Below, piece by piece: positions 34,691 through 47,958 of a DNA stretch of 64,000 bases. The stretch covers positions 94,661,136 through 94,725,135 of the forward strand of contig NW_025335268.1 of NCBI RefSeq assembly GCF_004798865.1, read 5' to 3'. The first letter of the stretch is position 1, and the number at the start of each line of letters is the position of its first letter. The translations under genes and the position numbers were made by a program. The notes below the pieces were generated by a model. The model did no database searches, was not told the origin of the DNA, and saw only the letters and a program-made list of their open reading frames with translations. Source of the stretch: Varanus komodoensis (lineage: Eukaryota; Chordata; Lepidosauria; Squamata; Varanidae).

Positions 34691-36037
34691 TGGGTTAATG
34701 AATTCATGAATGAACAAACAAACAATTGAATGAATTGTATTGTACTTATCCACAGAAGCTTTGCAGGACAGAAGATATGGGGGAAAGGGCAAAGAGACGG
34801 CTATAGAATAGGAGAAGGCTAACCCAGACAATGCTAGAAAACACATGGTTAAGAAAGGTACAGCAATCAAGAGGTGACCAGATGGCAAGGAAAATTGGGC
34901 TTCTCTATTTTACAGCAGTGTACAAAAGGGAATTGCTGCAGATGTTGTTCATCATGGGCTGGTGTTGAGAAAGGCTACATGTTTCAGAATTTCCGCTTAC
35001 ACACAAGCATTAAGTTATAGGAGCTCGGTTACTTTCTTTATGGGAGTGCAGCGAGATTCTGTGTGTGCATGTGTGTGTGTTGACAAAATAAAAAGAGAAA
35101 GACAGAAGTTATTGGATAATGAAGGAAGGATGATGCATGGAGGAAAAGCACAAGAACAGAATAATGAATGCTGAGTCCTCCAGGAGCGGGAAGCATTTGA
35201 GAAGCCAACAGGCAGGGCATGGAGCCAACAGGCCTCCCCCACAGTTTGTCTCCCAGCAGAGCAAGTGAATGTGTGCTTGGCTTGCCCACCCTCTGCCATA
35301 GTGAGGGGGAGGATGAGTGGGTGGAGGCAGGGAAGAGAAAGTGCAGCAGTAGCATCCACATGACAATTTTCTTGTTATCCGCGATGCCCAGGGAAAGCTG
35401 CAAGGAATGGTCCTTGAGCCTTGTAGGCCACGTGGCGCATCTGGAATACTGAAAGTGTCGTCGGCCCTCTCACAAAATGGTTTTCTCAGGGCTGGGGCTT
35501 GCACACTCACAAATTGGCTGCTGTGCTGCTGGGTGTGGCTGGTCACAAAGCAACACATTCATTTCACAGGAGACAAACTGGTGAGACTAAAAGAAAGGTA
35601 CCTTGCCCAAGTACCTAAGTGCAAAGTAGAAGGGGAGGGAGTCTGAGCTCACACCTCTATGCAGGATACCCCCCTGCACCCAACCCCTCACCAGAATACT
35701 TACACACTGGGTTAAAAAAGCACTCACTGTCCAGACACAAAACACACTGGCTAAACACACGCTCCCTCCCAGGAAGTGTGTGCACATGCACGCACACCAC
35801 AAATCTTGCAAAAACACCCTGTATCAAAACATACACCAAAACCCAGCTTACAAAAACCAAACAAGCTAACAGGGCTCAAGGAAACCACTTCCTGTCATTC
35901 CCTGCCAACCCAGGTAGCCCCCTACTTCCCAGACACTCCCTACCAGCCCCAGCCTACTTTGGGGGGGGGGGGACTGGGGGAAATTGACACACTTAAAAAT
36001 GAAGCACCAGGCTACAGGAACTCATGATGTTGATTCT

Positions 36038-36358
36038 CTATAAGTATTGCAAAGGCTGTCACAAAGAGGAAGCTCAAGATCTCTTTTTGCTGATACCAGA
36101 GTGTAGGACATGGAATAATCAGTTCAAGCTGTGACAACCCAGATTCAGGCTAGCTTTCAGGAAAAGCTTCCTCACATCAGAGCAACATGGCAGTGGAAGC
36201 AGTTGCCTAGAGAGGTCATGGGCTCTCCCACACTAGAGGCATTCAGAAAGAAATTGCACAGCCATCTGAGTGGGATGGTGCAACCTGGTGTCCTACAACA
36301 GCAGGGGTTGGACCTGATGACCTTCATGGCTCCTTCCAACGCTACTATTCTATGATTT
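36038..36358 (+). mobile_element. CR1 LINE 3' end (sense)
   Basis: It shows AAGTATTGCAAAGGCTGTCA, then polymerase C-terminal residues QLPREVMGSPTLEAFRKKLH and SHLSGMV, then the canonical CR1 3' UTR with AGCAGGGGTTGGACCTGATG and GCTCCTTCCAACGCTACTAT ending TCTATGATT. It is the cleanest CR1 3' terminus in the window and the reference for reading the interrupted copy at 11.5-12.0 kb. Confidence 0.95.
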
Positions 36359-38399
36359 TCTAAGCATGCTTCCAGGGCACGGATGGGGCTTTCTTGAAAT
36401 AAAGATGGTGCTGGAGCACACCTGCCTCCCAGTTAAGCAATTTGTTAATACACAAATAAACAAAGAACACTTTACAGATAAGGACAGAAAATCCCAGGAA
36501 GGGCAGGGAGTGGGAGGGTGCCAATTCCACAGGAAGCCTGGAGTCCATGAAAACTCAGTTGTGGATCTCAGGGCGGAATAACTGTGAGGTGGCAGCTTCC
36601 TGCAGGACAGCCCCCTCCCAGTCCTTACACAGGCACATAGTTTGGGGCTGCAGTCCTATGCCTGCTGAGACAAAAGAACGGCCTACACACTGGCTGGAAA
36701 AGTGGTGGGAGTTACCTTTTCTGACTAAACAGACATAGGATTGTGCACATAACAGTGGGAGCAAACATGACAACTCAGAATGCACATTTTTTCTGGAGTT
36801 TGACTAGAAAGATTCATAGATTAAAAGGAAATTTTAGAAACTCTTTAACTTTGAAGAGCAAGCCTGTTCATTTATGTGATCCAATTCTAATATGCCAAGT
36901 TACTAAATGGTATAGGAAATCTCTCATCTAGAAGGTAAATAAAAGAAGAAGAAGAAGATCGTGCTTCCAAGAAGGAAATAAGGCACTTTAACTTGCATTT
37001 TGGATAAAAGGGTGCTTTGCTTATTATTTTATCCCCTTGCCTGATATGGATGCTTGAACATGAGACTATTTCTAAATACAGCCTAAAATATTGGTGCAAT
37101 GTTGCGGTGCTCTGAAGCAGGCAGTTATAGGGTATATGGATCGACAGTGTAGAAAGTCTTTGGACTCCGTCTGCTTGATCAGAGATCTTAAAGAAGGCAT
37201 AGACGGTGGGGCTCAGATTCTAACTCTAAGGCCTAGTTCTTGTTGAGGAGGTGCCCCTGAGTCTGGCTTGTATCACTTTAGACTGGCACACAGGACGCAG
37301 TGCGCCCCCATACGAACCTCTCTCACACATGTGGAATACTAAAGCTGCAGTTTCATGCTCCCTGGAACACAGGAGGGCCAGATTCCCCTTCCACAGAAAA
37401 CAGCTGAAAGGTGAACAGCTCCTGAAGGAAGAGCTGGGTCTTGAATTTGCCTATCAACAGCAGCTGGGCAGTATGCCAAGCAGGCCATTGAGACATAGTA
37501 TTTCACACTGTCATGTGCTGAAATGCCTTCCTATTTAAATTATAATAATATCCACATTTGCATCGACTAATATAAATCAGCACCTACAAATTTTATGCAA
37601 ACAATCATTCTCTTTTGCAGTGATGCATTTGTGGCGATGTTTTGTGTTGGTTGTGGTTTTGTCCATTCATAGGTAGCCTACCAACTGGGATGAGAGGGTG
37701 TGCTGGTGGCCATAGGATTTCTCAGATTTCCCCCTCCACAGGCAGAAAAAGAGATCTGTCCTTAGAGGGGGATAACTAAACTCAGCCATCGGTAATTCCA
37801 TTCCAACACTGGCAGGAGGGTAAATACAGCCATGCTGCGGGTAGGCCAGGAGGCATGTGAGAGACAGATCTGTGGTTCTCCAGGGCCTCCAACAGGCTCT
37901 CGCTTTATGCCATCCCAGGAGCCAATATAGATTAATTCCTTCCTCCTGGTTTCCATGGGAGCACATTTATTTTTTAAAAAGAATCTGAAGCTTATCACAT
38001 GCTGTGATGATGGAGCTCTCTGCAATGGCATGCACTAGAATTTCCTTGTAAGGACTGGGAAGGATGGTCCTTCTAACCTAGTCGTTTCCCAGATGTATGC
38101 TAGCATTCTGTGGGTAGGATTGTTTTGGTAGGGGGAAGCTTTCCAATATGCAAACCAATTGTCCATGCATGATAGATTTCAACCATAAGCCCTAAAATGG
38201 TACAGATGAAGGTCTGCTCTGAAGCAGAATCCTGTGCCCTTAAATGCCTCTGCATCAAGACATCTCTCAGATTCAATGTCTCATCTCATGGAGGGCATCC
38301 TGCATTTTTCAATCCATTCAGGGCTCATTTCAAGCATGTTTCATTTGTCCAGTCACAGTAACATTGGAAGTACACATGTATTAAAGAACACCTGGAACT

Positions 38400-38419
38400 G
38401 GGGGGGGGGGGGGGGGGGG
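38400..38419 (+). repeat. Run of 20 G
   Basis: Twenty consecutive G on the plus strand. It could fold as a G-quadruplex and is a likely site of length error in sequencing. Confidence 0.95.
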
Positions 38420-39109
38420 CAGAGCTAAAAATAACATAAAATATGGGAAGGTAAAAATGCTGGCTCTAAACATTTACCACACCCCATGCCCTCCTCTAAT
38501 CCCATATTGCCATCCTGGTGGAGTCCTACTGCAAGCCTGCCAGCACTTTCAGTCTGTGTAATCAAGGTCTGGAGAGAAGGAGCAGCCCCCATATTGCTCA
38601 TATTCCCTTCCTTTCATTACAACCTGCAGCTGGCATTTCCATTCATTATGCCCTGGATGGCTGGGCTGTCATCAACTACCTGCTAAAGGCTTCTTCAAAG
38701 TAAGTTACAGGACGTACTAGCGACTTGGCTGGGAGCCTGTCAGCTGCACTCCAGAGCAAAGGCAGGGAGGGCCCAACTCAGACTGGGTTGTTAGGATGTG
38801 GAGCGGCACACCAGCCAAGCCAGGTGATAGCAGGAGCTGCCGAGATATGTGTTGACCTTTTCCAGAAGAGCCCCAGGTGTGTACAGAAGGGACTCTTCAG
38901 TGACCTGCTTCTATGGGTGCCTTTGTACACAGGAGATACTTTCAGATGCGTGACCTTTGGGGATGGGCTAAGGCAGGTTTCATCTCCTCCTTTCATCTCA
39001 TGTTAGAATTTGAGGTTCTGCAGGCGAACACAGGCACTAAAGGCAAATGTCAAGATTCACTGAAGGGGGGCGAGGAGGTATTTCCTGGTCAAGGTCAGGT
39101 GCCAGGACA

Positions 39110-39590
39110 TTTTGTTTGTTTAAGTTCTATATCCCGCATTTATTTATTTATTTAAACATTTTTATGCTGCCCCATTTGCCGAAGCCTCAGGGCGGCTTAC
39201 AACAATAAGTTAAAAAATAATTATAACATTAAATTAAAAAATATAAACATTAAGTTAAAAATACAAAAATACCAATATAAAATAAGCCGCCCTGGCCAGA
39301 TAAAATCCAATAATATTAACAATTAAAAGGCCGCTTAAATAAAAAGGTCTTCGCCTGGCGCCGAAAAACAAATAACGACGGCACCAGGCGGACCTCTCTG
39401 GGGAGCGCATTCCATAACTTCGGCGCCACCGCTGAGAAAGCCCTCCTCCAAGTAACCACCCTCCTAACGTCTTCCACGGGGGGCTCCCGGAGAAGGGCGT
39501 CTCCCGCCGATCTCAGGGGGCGGCTGGGCATATATGGATGTAAGCGCTCCTTCAGGTAACCAGGCCCAAGCTGTTTGGGTCAAAATTGGG
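39110..39590 (-). mobile_element. L2-type LINE 3' end (antisense), younger copy
   Basis: The minus-strand frame 39531-39316 reads RRAFSAVAPKLWNALPREVR and then LVPSLFVFRRQAKTFLF, the C terminus shared by L2-clade and related LINE polymerases. The 3' UTR follows with GCCGCCCTGAGGCTTCGG (as read on minus) and a TAAA-rich tail. It keeps many CpGs that are decayed in the copy at 30440-30990, so it is younger. It is 5'-truncated. Confidence 0.88.
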
Positions 39591-40611
39591 TCAAATTAGC
39601 CAAAGCTCTCTGGATGCTTTACATCGCATGCCCCTGCTTGGATTAGAACAGCTCTTCTACCACCAGGAGCATGAAGGAACCTAATGGAAGCAAAACCAAG
39701 AAACACCACTGAGATACAATGGTTCCAGTCTGGAGTCCTGAAAAGATGCCAGACATGCAAAGGTTTATATGGCAGGTGGAAGCTAGAATTATCCTGAGAA
39801 GAGTTCAGAGGATGATCTGCACAGGAAGGACCTAGCAGAGCTTTGCAGGTCTGCCAGAGACCTCCTTTTCCTACATTTCCCACCCCTTTCCACATCTCCT
39901 GCCCAACCCTACCCGATAGTGACATGGGGGTTCTTTGACTTCCATACCCCATGACTCATAAGAAAGGTAGTTTCCTTGATCAAGATGAGCTCATCCCCGC
40001 AGGCATCCTCAGGGCAGGCTGTGATGACCTGTTGTCCATCGCCAGTAGGTCTGGCACATTGAATCCATATGTAAGAAACCTCTATCTGGCGCCAGATGGA
40101 GCAACGGCTAAAAGAGTAGGCGCATTCTGCCACATCAGTCATGTTGAGGGAAAGCCTTTCCATGGGCTTCCCCAAAGCTTCTCACTAGCTGTTGTTGGAA
40201 ACATGATACTTAACCAGCAGGGCTTTTCTTAGAGGAATATCACAGGCTGTGTATTACTAATAAATTAGCCAAGATACTCAAAGCATTCCTCTTCTTATGT
40301 AAGCATTGGGATGCCCAGAGCTAGGAGTTAGCTACAGGGAATTGAGAGCTCCTTGTTTGACTAGCTATTCTGCACAATTGAACCTTAGTGTGTGAGCGTG
40401 CATGTGTACACCTTTACTCTTTGGCTGTTGCACTTTTGCTAGTCATGTCAATCCAAACCTTTTCCCATATATATATACTGTTCTGTGTATTAATTTTCAT
40501 ATTCCTCTTGAACAAAGTGCAGCTGTAATGTTATGCTTGCTAGACTCAAACATTACAATTTCCCATTGTGCTCAAGCTCTGAACTGATCAACAGGCTCTT
40601 TGATATTTATT

Positions 40612-40836
40612 TTTCATATTTATAGCCCAACTTTTTTCCTGGAACCCAGGGCCACTTACATAACCCTCCTCCTCCTTCTCTCCATTTAATCCTCACAACA
40701 ACCCTGTGAGGTAGAGCAGGCTAAGAGTCAGTAATGAGCCCAAAATTACCCAGTGAGCCTCATGGCCAGGTAGAAACTAGCTTCTAGGTCTCCCAAGTCC
40801 CAGTCCAGCCCTCTGACCACTATGCCACACTGGCAT
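40612..40836 (-). repeat. tRNA-derived squamate SINE (antisense)
   Basis: On plus: TTTATAGCCCAAC, then GGGCCACTTACATAACCCTC, CCTCACAACAACCCTGTGAG, GAGTCAGTAATGAGCCC and CCACTATGCCACACTGGC. Reversed, this is the standard SINE from its tRNA-like head (GCCAGTGTGGCATAGTGG) to its TATAAA tail. Close to full length. Confidence 0.88.
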
Positions 40837-41383
40837 AGGGAGATGGAGAGGTACAAACAAAATGAACAGAGAATTAGATGGAGGGGAGAACAAAGCTAAA
40901 TGGATATTTAAAGGCTGCAATCCTGCATCTTCTGTGGCATATACTCCATGACTCCACTTCTCAGCCACCTTGCCTTCAGTTAGCATAGAGTTGTGTATAT
41001 GCTGGATCACACCCTTCTTATATAAGCAACTTTGGTTATGGATATGCTCTCCCAGTTTCAACACAGTAGCTTTTAGCTGGTGCCGCCTCTGACTACTGTA
41101 ATGCCTGGCTGTGTGCTAAGATTCCAGCACTCATTAGCAAAATTGGTCATATACCGCTCACGTTACAGCTTCCACTTGAAAGTACTTGCATATCTGAGGC
41201 ATGGCAGATTTTTGATGAATCCCCAAGAGAAGTATCAGCAAGGCAAAACAGGCGTGTATCACATAGGAACAGAAAAGCCTTTACAGATTCTAGGTATATC
41301 TGAAAAGGATATTAAAGTTGGGAAAACAGATTCTGAAAGTATTTTTTGATATTTGGGAGATGTTTTAGACTAGCTTTCTTACA

Positions 41384-41506
41384 CCTGGCACGCCCCAGAT
41401 GTGTTGGACTACAACTTCCATAATCCCCAGAGCATGTGGCTGTGGTGGCTGTCAAGGATGGGAGGTGTAGTCTAACACATCCGGGGGGCGCTTGGTTGGC
41501 AGGAGG
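41384..41506. repeat. Palindromic MITE-like repeat
   Basis: Left arm CGCCCCAGATGTGTTGGACT and ACAACTTCCATAATCCCC; right arm GGATGGGAGGTGTAGTCTAA and CACATCCGGGGGGCGC. The arms are strongly complementary over about 45 bases, making this one of the best hairpins in the window. Confidence 0.8.
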
Positions 41507-43368
41507 CTCTTTAAAGGAACCTAACCTTCTGGTGCAAAGAGGGGCACTGGACAACTGACAAAAGGAGAGATGATCAATGCAGTGTCCGGGCATATCATTC
41601 TCCCCTATTGCAGTATAGCTGGCGGGGGGATTTAGGGGAGCCTGTCGCATATGGAGGGTACCACACTGGGAAGCAAAAGCCTACGGCCACCCTCGGCTCA
41701 TGCACAAGAGCTCCATCGTCAATGAACCCTACAATTTTCCGTGTCCAAGCTGCTCCAAGCCCAAGCCTGTGGGAGACCCGCAGCGGCTGCTGCCACGGTG
41801 GCAAGATGTTTCCTGGCACCAGCAAGAAGCTTCCTGCATTCCCACAGAACAGTGGCCCCCAGACCTTTGCAGGCTGCTGCCCCCTTTCCTCTTGGATGAC
41901 AGCACTAGTGCTCCCATGCCTCTTTCCCTCTATTAGGTCTATGGCTCTACTACAAATTCAAAACAACCAATTGCTGCCCCCCTGGACCTTCCACCGCCCA
42001 CTTTGGGAATCACTGCCCTAGAATGTAGGGAGCAGATATTGCCAGAGGATTTGATTTCAGCAAAGCTCCTGCTCCTGAAAGGGAGCTGGGTCTGGAGGGT
42101 GTGTTGCCAGACTGTGGCATCGACCCCTCAGCGCACCTTCTGGGATTCCTTCCTACACAAACAGCCATTCTGCTCATCCGTCATCCTCTCCCTGCAAGCC
42201 GGCCGGCTCTCGTCTGCAACAGGGAGCACATGCATTATGGAAGCAGCTGGAGCGGGGAAGGCGCTGTCAGAGCAGCTGCCACCCCAAAGGGTTCTGAAGG
42301 ATCCGTCCCCCTGCTGCTGCGGCCACTGCCGCCACCGAAGCCCTGCATGGTGCAATGTAGTCTGACATCATTCCAGGGAAAGGGACTCGGTCCAGGGGTG
42401 GGGAAGGAGGGAATGCTGCAGGCAGCAGCTTCTCTGCAGTCCCTCCGACCAGCCAGGGAGGATTTATTAGTATGGGAAGCAAGAGCTGCATCACAATGGC
42501 TCAGCACCAGATGCATTTTCCTCCTCTTGGAGCCAGGCTGAGCTCGGCCAAGGACACATTCTAGCACTTTGGGGACAAAAGTGAGTGCCTGCATGTGTGT
42601 CATAGAGGTATGAAGAGCTTAGGAGCCCCAGGAAGTGTGAAGTCTCCAGAGCTCCTAGGTATATGCACAAGAACAAGGATATCTACCACTGCTGAATGCC
42701 TGGCCACACTCAGCTGTGCCACCAGTTCATGCCATGTGCTTGAGCTTATTACTGCCCCCTGCAAACCTCTTGGAGATTGCCTCAAGTCTGCAACACCCCA
42801 CTCGTGACCTTAAAAAAGGCTGTTCCCATCTGTAGCACGCTTCTCTGCTGTCACAGAATGCCCTTCCCTTTGAGGACATGATTCTTCTCCCTTCCACAGA
42901 CAAACACACACCAGATATTATGCCATGGCACAACAACTCATTTCCGTTCCATCGCCTGCCACTTTCTTTCTGGGTGTTAATTCATCACAATCTTTTCCTC
43001 CAGGCACAGAGTCCTTCTGTCTCATTAAAAAGATTTTGATTTTGTTCTGGTTGAACTTCCCCTCTCATCTGCAGCATCTTGGACACATGTTCTGAGCAGC
43101 CAGTTAGAATCAACAATGCAAATAAATCTAAGCTGCAGGATGTGGATGACAAGGACATGGAGGGATCTAGGATCCTGGAGCGAAATGCAGTAGTTGTGGG
43201 GTTGGAGCAAAGAGTCCTCTAGCACGGGACAGATTGTGCGGCCAGGCTGACACCCAACACAGCCAAGACTATATGCCCCAGAGTGCACAAAGAGGGCGAA
43301 ACAGAGGCTGCCCAGGGTGGAATAGACCATAAAGACTGGCCCTGTAAAAGATAGATACCATGAAAGGG

Positions 43369-43492
43369 ATGGGCAACTTGTGGCCCTTCTGATGTTTTGA
43401 CTCATCATCTGCTCCCGTCAGCCCTATCCAGTACAGACAATGGTGAGGATCGATGGGATTTGTAGGCCAGATCATCAGGAGGGCCACAAGTA
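43369..43492. repeat. Palindromic MITE-like repeat
   Basis: Left GGGCAACTTGTGGCCCTTCT and right CATCAGGAGGGCCACAAGT are complementary; the inner arms are less well kept. Same family as the copies at 52122 and 57375. Confidence 0.75.
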
Positions 43493-44059
43493 GTGCACAG
43501 GGAGAAATTTTACCATTGGCAGGAAGTCTGCCAGCAACCATGACCAGGGCAAAAAGGTGCTGTTGCAGTACCTGTGATGCAAGAGTCGTCTCGGTCTCAG
43601 CCAAGGGTCTCGCGGCACTTCCAGAGGAGTTTCCAGCCCCCATTAAGCTGCAGCAAGCGCCGCCACTCTTCCTGCTTCCTCCACTGCCTTGCGGGGACAG
43701 TGGCCAAGCCCAGCATGTCACTGACAGGCACAGCTGCTCACCAGGCCCAGCCAGCAAGATTGACAGTACTCAGCCACCAAACCACCTCCCCCTTACGCGC
43801 CTGAATCCAAGATAGCATTGGAGCTGAGAGTGGGGAGAGAACATGGAGAGGTGCAGTCCCCCATGCTTATCAGCTCCCTCCAGTTTGGATCAGAGTGCCC
43901 CTTGAAGAGGTTGCCATTCATATATGCAGATGAGAGGTGAGGAATTAAAGCAACTGAACTAACAGCTTGAAAGGGAAACCAGAGGCCTAGGTGAATTCCT
44001 GTGCTCCCCTTGACAGCAAGGGGCTCAGTAGGGAATCTCCAGGTAGTAAACAGGAAGAT

Positions 44060-44370
44060 CTTAAGATCAGGCTCGCAGAACCTGGCCAGCTTCCCTCATG
44101 CCTCAATAAAATCCAGTCAAGTTCCTGTAATGTACTCAGCTTGGAGTGGTCTTTGAGAAGCTTTTGGAACTATGATCAATCCAGAAAGTGGCAAGTATCT
44201 GGTGCCTGACCCACAGAACAAAAGTTCCAATTTTACATCAACTTCACTGGCTCCCAGTTTGTTCATGGACCCAATTTAAAGTGCTGATTCTGACTTTTAC
44301 AGGCAATAGGGGGTGGGTTCAAGAAGCTGTCTGGGGGAACACATTCTTCTAGATGACCCATTCAGAGCAT
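44060..44370 (+). mobile_element. L2-type LINE polymerase fragment (sense), degenerate
   Basis: CACTGGCTCCCAGTTTGTTC and TTTAAAGTGCTGATTCTGAC translate to HWLPVCS...FKVLILTFTG, the 'LHWLPVRFRIDFKVLLLTYK' block found near the C terminus of L2/CR1-group polymerases. The preceding segment fits the 'VQNAAARLLTG' region only loosely. Frame is not kept over the whole length. Confidence 0.6.
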
Positions 44371-45750
44371 CTTTGGAGGCCCTGCTCTATACTTCCGTGT
44401 TGTCTGATACAACTAGATAATACAACACCTTCTCACCTACCTGACTCCCCCACAAACTGAGTCCAGACAGCAAGACAAGACCTGCTCTTCCAGCTAGCAA
44501 ACAGCTAGTTGTTATTTTTAGGCATTTAGGTGGTGGTGGGTAGGCAAGGAGAGGTATGCTGTAGCATATGTAGCACAGAAGCGACCTGTGGGTGACAGAA
44601 GCCCCAGCTGATCTGTGAGCGGCATAAGGCAGGAACGTTTTGCGTCCGTGCATTTTCTTTCCCAAAGGTCAATGGCTGACTGATGTCCCCTGTGCTGGGA
44701 GATCAGAGGGTGCAATAATGAAGGTGTCTTGACAGACAGAGGAAACAGGCCAGTTGGCTGTGCGCCCACCCTGCGCGGGCCTCTCACAATCCCCCGAGCA
44801 GATCGGCAGCTCTCCTACCCATCTCTGAGCTGGCATCTGAGAGCACAGGAAGGTGGATCAGAGGTTGTGGCAATGGTGCGGCTCAGGGTTACTTCTGCAT
44901 CACCAAAAAGGAGGACATGGAAAAGAAGGCACCAACCTGCATGCCATTTTGCATACTAAAGGTATATATATAGGTAGAAAAATAGGAATAGTAACTGTTA
45001 CTGAAATAGAAATAGAAGACATCTCATTGGAGTGGAGAGGACTGACTAGGTGGTACTCTCCCTGCTGCCCCACCTTGTGCTTCTTTTGACTTTCAATGAG
45101 ACTTGGGTGGCCCATCCCACCAAATGTAGGACACCTTCAAGCAGAGGACTGTCCTCTGCCAGCTCCCCCAAAGGAAGGACTGACCTTTATAAAGCAGGAC
45201 ATGTGACCATCATTTGCCTTCATATAGCAGGTGTGAAGGTCAGAACAGACCAAGGGAGGAAAACAAAGGGAAGACGTTGGACTGTGAATGAGATGCAAGT
45301 CCCACTGGCTTCCTTGAAACACAGTGGGAGAGGTCCCTGCATCAAAGAAAAGGAATTTGTTTGGATTTCATAGGTGTCTCCCAGTCCAGAAGCTTTGGAG
45401 AACCCCAAACTTCACCTGTGTGCCTTTGGGATGTCGCTGTGCTTACCTGAGATGCAAGCGCACCCATCCAAGGAACCATCAGCACCTCTGTTGAAAGAGG
45501 GTGGAGTGGGATGGAGTTGTGGGCCACAGAAGCAGGGCGAAAGCTCAGTGGGGTGGAGGAGACATTCGTTCTCCCTTTGGAATCAGTGCTGCCCCATATT
45601 CTCCATGAGACACTAGAGGGGGCTATGCTACCTTCTTGGGAAAAGCAGAATGCTCATAAGCATGACCTCCAGAAGAGGTAACACGAGGTGAGGGAAATCT
45701 AACCTTGGCACCTTTTTATTTTCTTAAATTTGGGGAGTTTTTTCCTTTCC

Positions 45751-45810
45751 ATCTAAAATTATCATTGTGATCATTCATCCACCTAAAATTATCATTGTGA
45801 TCATTCATCC
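45751..45810. repeat. 30-bp tandem duplication
   Basis: Two adjacent 30-base units, CTAAAATTATCATTGTGATC plus TTCATCC flanks, differ at one position (29 of 30 identical). The near identity implies a recent event. Confidence 0.95.
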
Positions 45811-47958
45811 CACCTTTTTTCGGTAAGTGTGGGTCTCCTGGGCATTCTGTACAATCATTGCTCATCATTTCCACCCAGGATGCCTCCTCCAAGTTATTAA
45901 GTGGATAATATTGTGGATATACAGTAGCGTACAGTGTTATTCCACTGCAGCAGACCACATCGTTAAGACGTAATTCCACAAGGGTCATTAGCATGCTGTC
46001 GAGACTACACATCCTCACTTCACTTGATGCCGCTATGGAAAAGAGGAGGGAGGGATCAATCTTCCGCAGGAAGTTGCCCATTTGCGTAGAGTCCAGGTTC
46101 TGTACCTCTACTGTGGTCACCTCACCTGGCCACAGAGCTAGGGGAGTTCTTTTTAATAGCCAAGTCTATGTGCGTGCAGAAGGGAAAACACGGAATGGGG
46201 GTGCTGGAGGGCAGGGAAGCCCCCTCCCCAATCCGAGCTGAAGCAGCAGCATGCTAGCAGGGGCTGTCAGCTGTCACGAAGCAGTGCCTGCAGGGAGCAG
46301 TCAGGCTTGGCCACGCCAGTCGCAGCCAGTCATTTTAATTGGTATCTTGTGGCTGGCTGAGCTGCCGGCGCACGTGGGGCATGTGCCACCGTTCTCCGAG
46401 GAGACAGTCATTGCAGGGACTCTAAGCATGCCTGAGTTTTTGACAGGCAGGCAGCAGATTGGCTCTAATAAGGCTGGGGACCGGCAGCTTGGGCCTCACA
46501 CCCTATGAATGGGCGGTGAGGGGTGCACACCTGAGGCCAGGATGGATCGCCTCGCTTGGTGGGATCTACAGGAGACTGGGCATCAAGGAGGTTGGACACA
46601 TTCTCCCAACAGAGCCCCCATGCAGCCCAGTCAGAAATTCAACAGGTAAGGCTTCACCTGCTGAATTCTGATTCCTGTGCAATCAGTGTACAGTGGTGAG
46701 GTCATGCAATTGTTCTAGTGCCCGTAGATTTTCCTGCTTTTCTTAGCTTTTCTTTCCTTCTTCAAAGCTCATTCTCTTTCAGTCCAGTCTGCTTGTCCTT
46801 GGAATTAGTATCCTGTGCAAAGCAGCTTCTGATTTATTTGAAAACAGAAATCTTACTGTCTGCCTGCTTCCCATCCCCTTTTTCCTTTAAGTGATCTGGC
46901 CCAATTCTTTTGTCTTACCTCATAGTCTTGCATTCCAAGCCAATCAACTTTCCTACTCACTCTCCTCTGAACACTCTCCAGATTGTCAGTGTCCTTATCA
47001 AGGAAAGGACCACAGTTTTGCAGCCTGGAGCCCTAGGGGTGCTGAGTGGGGTGGAATAATCAAATCTTCCATTTTAATACACTGCTAAGCAGCACAGAAT
47101 ATCTTGGTTGTTCTCTAGTATCATCTGTTTCCAGTGTGTGTGCCTGGGGGCTGGGAATCCATGCCCAGACAGATTGCTTGATCATTAGCCACTTTCTGCC
47201 CAGTTTCACAACATTATGTGAAGGGACCTTTCACTGAAGGTAAATTCTTTGTCTAAATTGGTTGAGCAAATACATGCAAGCCTGGGAGATGATGAAGGGA
47301 ACGGGAACATGTGATTAGTCCATCATGCACCCACTGTAAGGCTTTTGGAGTGGGTAGAGGAGAGGGACTTATCCAGAACTGGGATGACCCCAGGGAGGTG
47401 AACTAAGTGACCACCTCAGGTGGCAAATTTTGAGAATACCAAATGAGCCCCTGAAGATGGCAGCTCTCTGGTTCCTCCTTTTCAGCTCTCTGGGTACCAC
47501 TGGCTGCTTTCTGTTCTAAGGAACACCAGCAAAAAAGCAGCTGGCACAACTCTCCAGCAGTCTCATTTTGTCCGGATGCTTCACTCTCAGGGTCGTTCCT
47601 CAAACTGAGCAGGACATTCTGGATGAGGTGGCCTTGAAGATTTCCTGTGCTGTCATAACATGGGCAATCACCAGCGTCACTTCGTCCAGAATGTCTCAGT
47701 CACTCTGAGGAAGGATCTCTCAAGATCAAGCATGGAGGAGGAAGTGCATGGAAGAGAAGAAGGGTGGAAATGGAGACACTTGGGGTGGGGGTTGGAGACA
47801 GAAGAAAAAGAGGGGGATGTCCACTGCAGAAGCAGAGGAGGAAGAGGGTGATGGGGGAGAAAGTGAAGGGACAATGCGAAGGGTGAGATGTATTCTACTT
47901 CCAGTTAAATTATAGTCCTCTTTTTGATACTGCGTAGTTGGCCACACTAGGATTGCCC

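Larger units (their letters stand above)
32477..39109. other. Intergenic DNA, no gene recognised
   Basis: No exon supported. Contents: a palindromic repeat (32788-32915), a BovB/Sauria-SINE-like tail (33640-33800), a truncated SINE (34560-34690), a CR1 3' end (36038-36358), an AC-rich strand-asymmetric stretch (35640-35880), G-runs (35959-35971, 38400-38419) and a short AAG microsatellite (36940-36957). Confidence 0.6.
39591..44059. other. Intergenic DNA, no gene recognised
   Basis: No exon supported. It contains an antisense SINE (40612-40836), a palindromic repeat (41384-41506) and another at 43369-43492. The block 41550-42560 is GC-richer, with overlapping open frames on both strands that match no family. 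Confidence 0.55.

Noticed and set aside
35587-35987. Frames over the AC-rich stretch, suggestive of a cysteine-rich protein on minus
   Set aside because: The cysteines come from CACA/TGTG repeats; there is no splice framework or family match.
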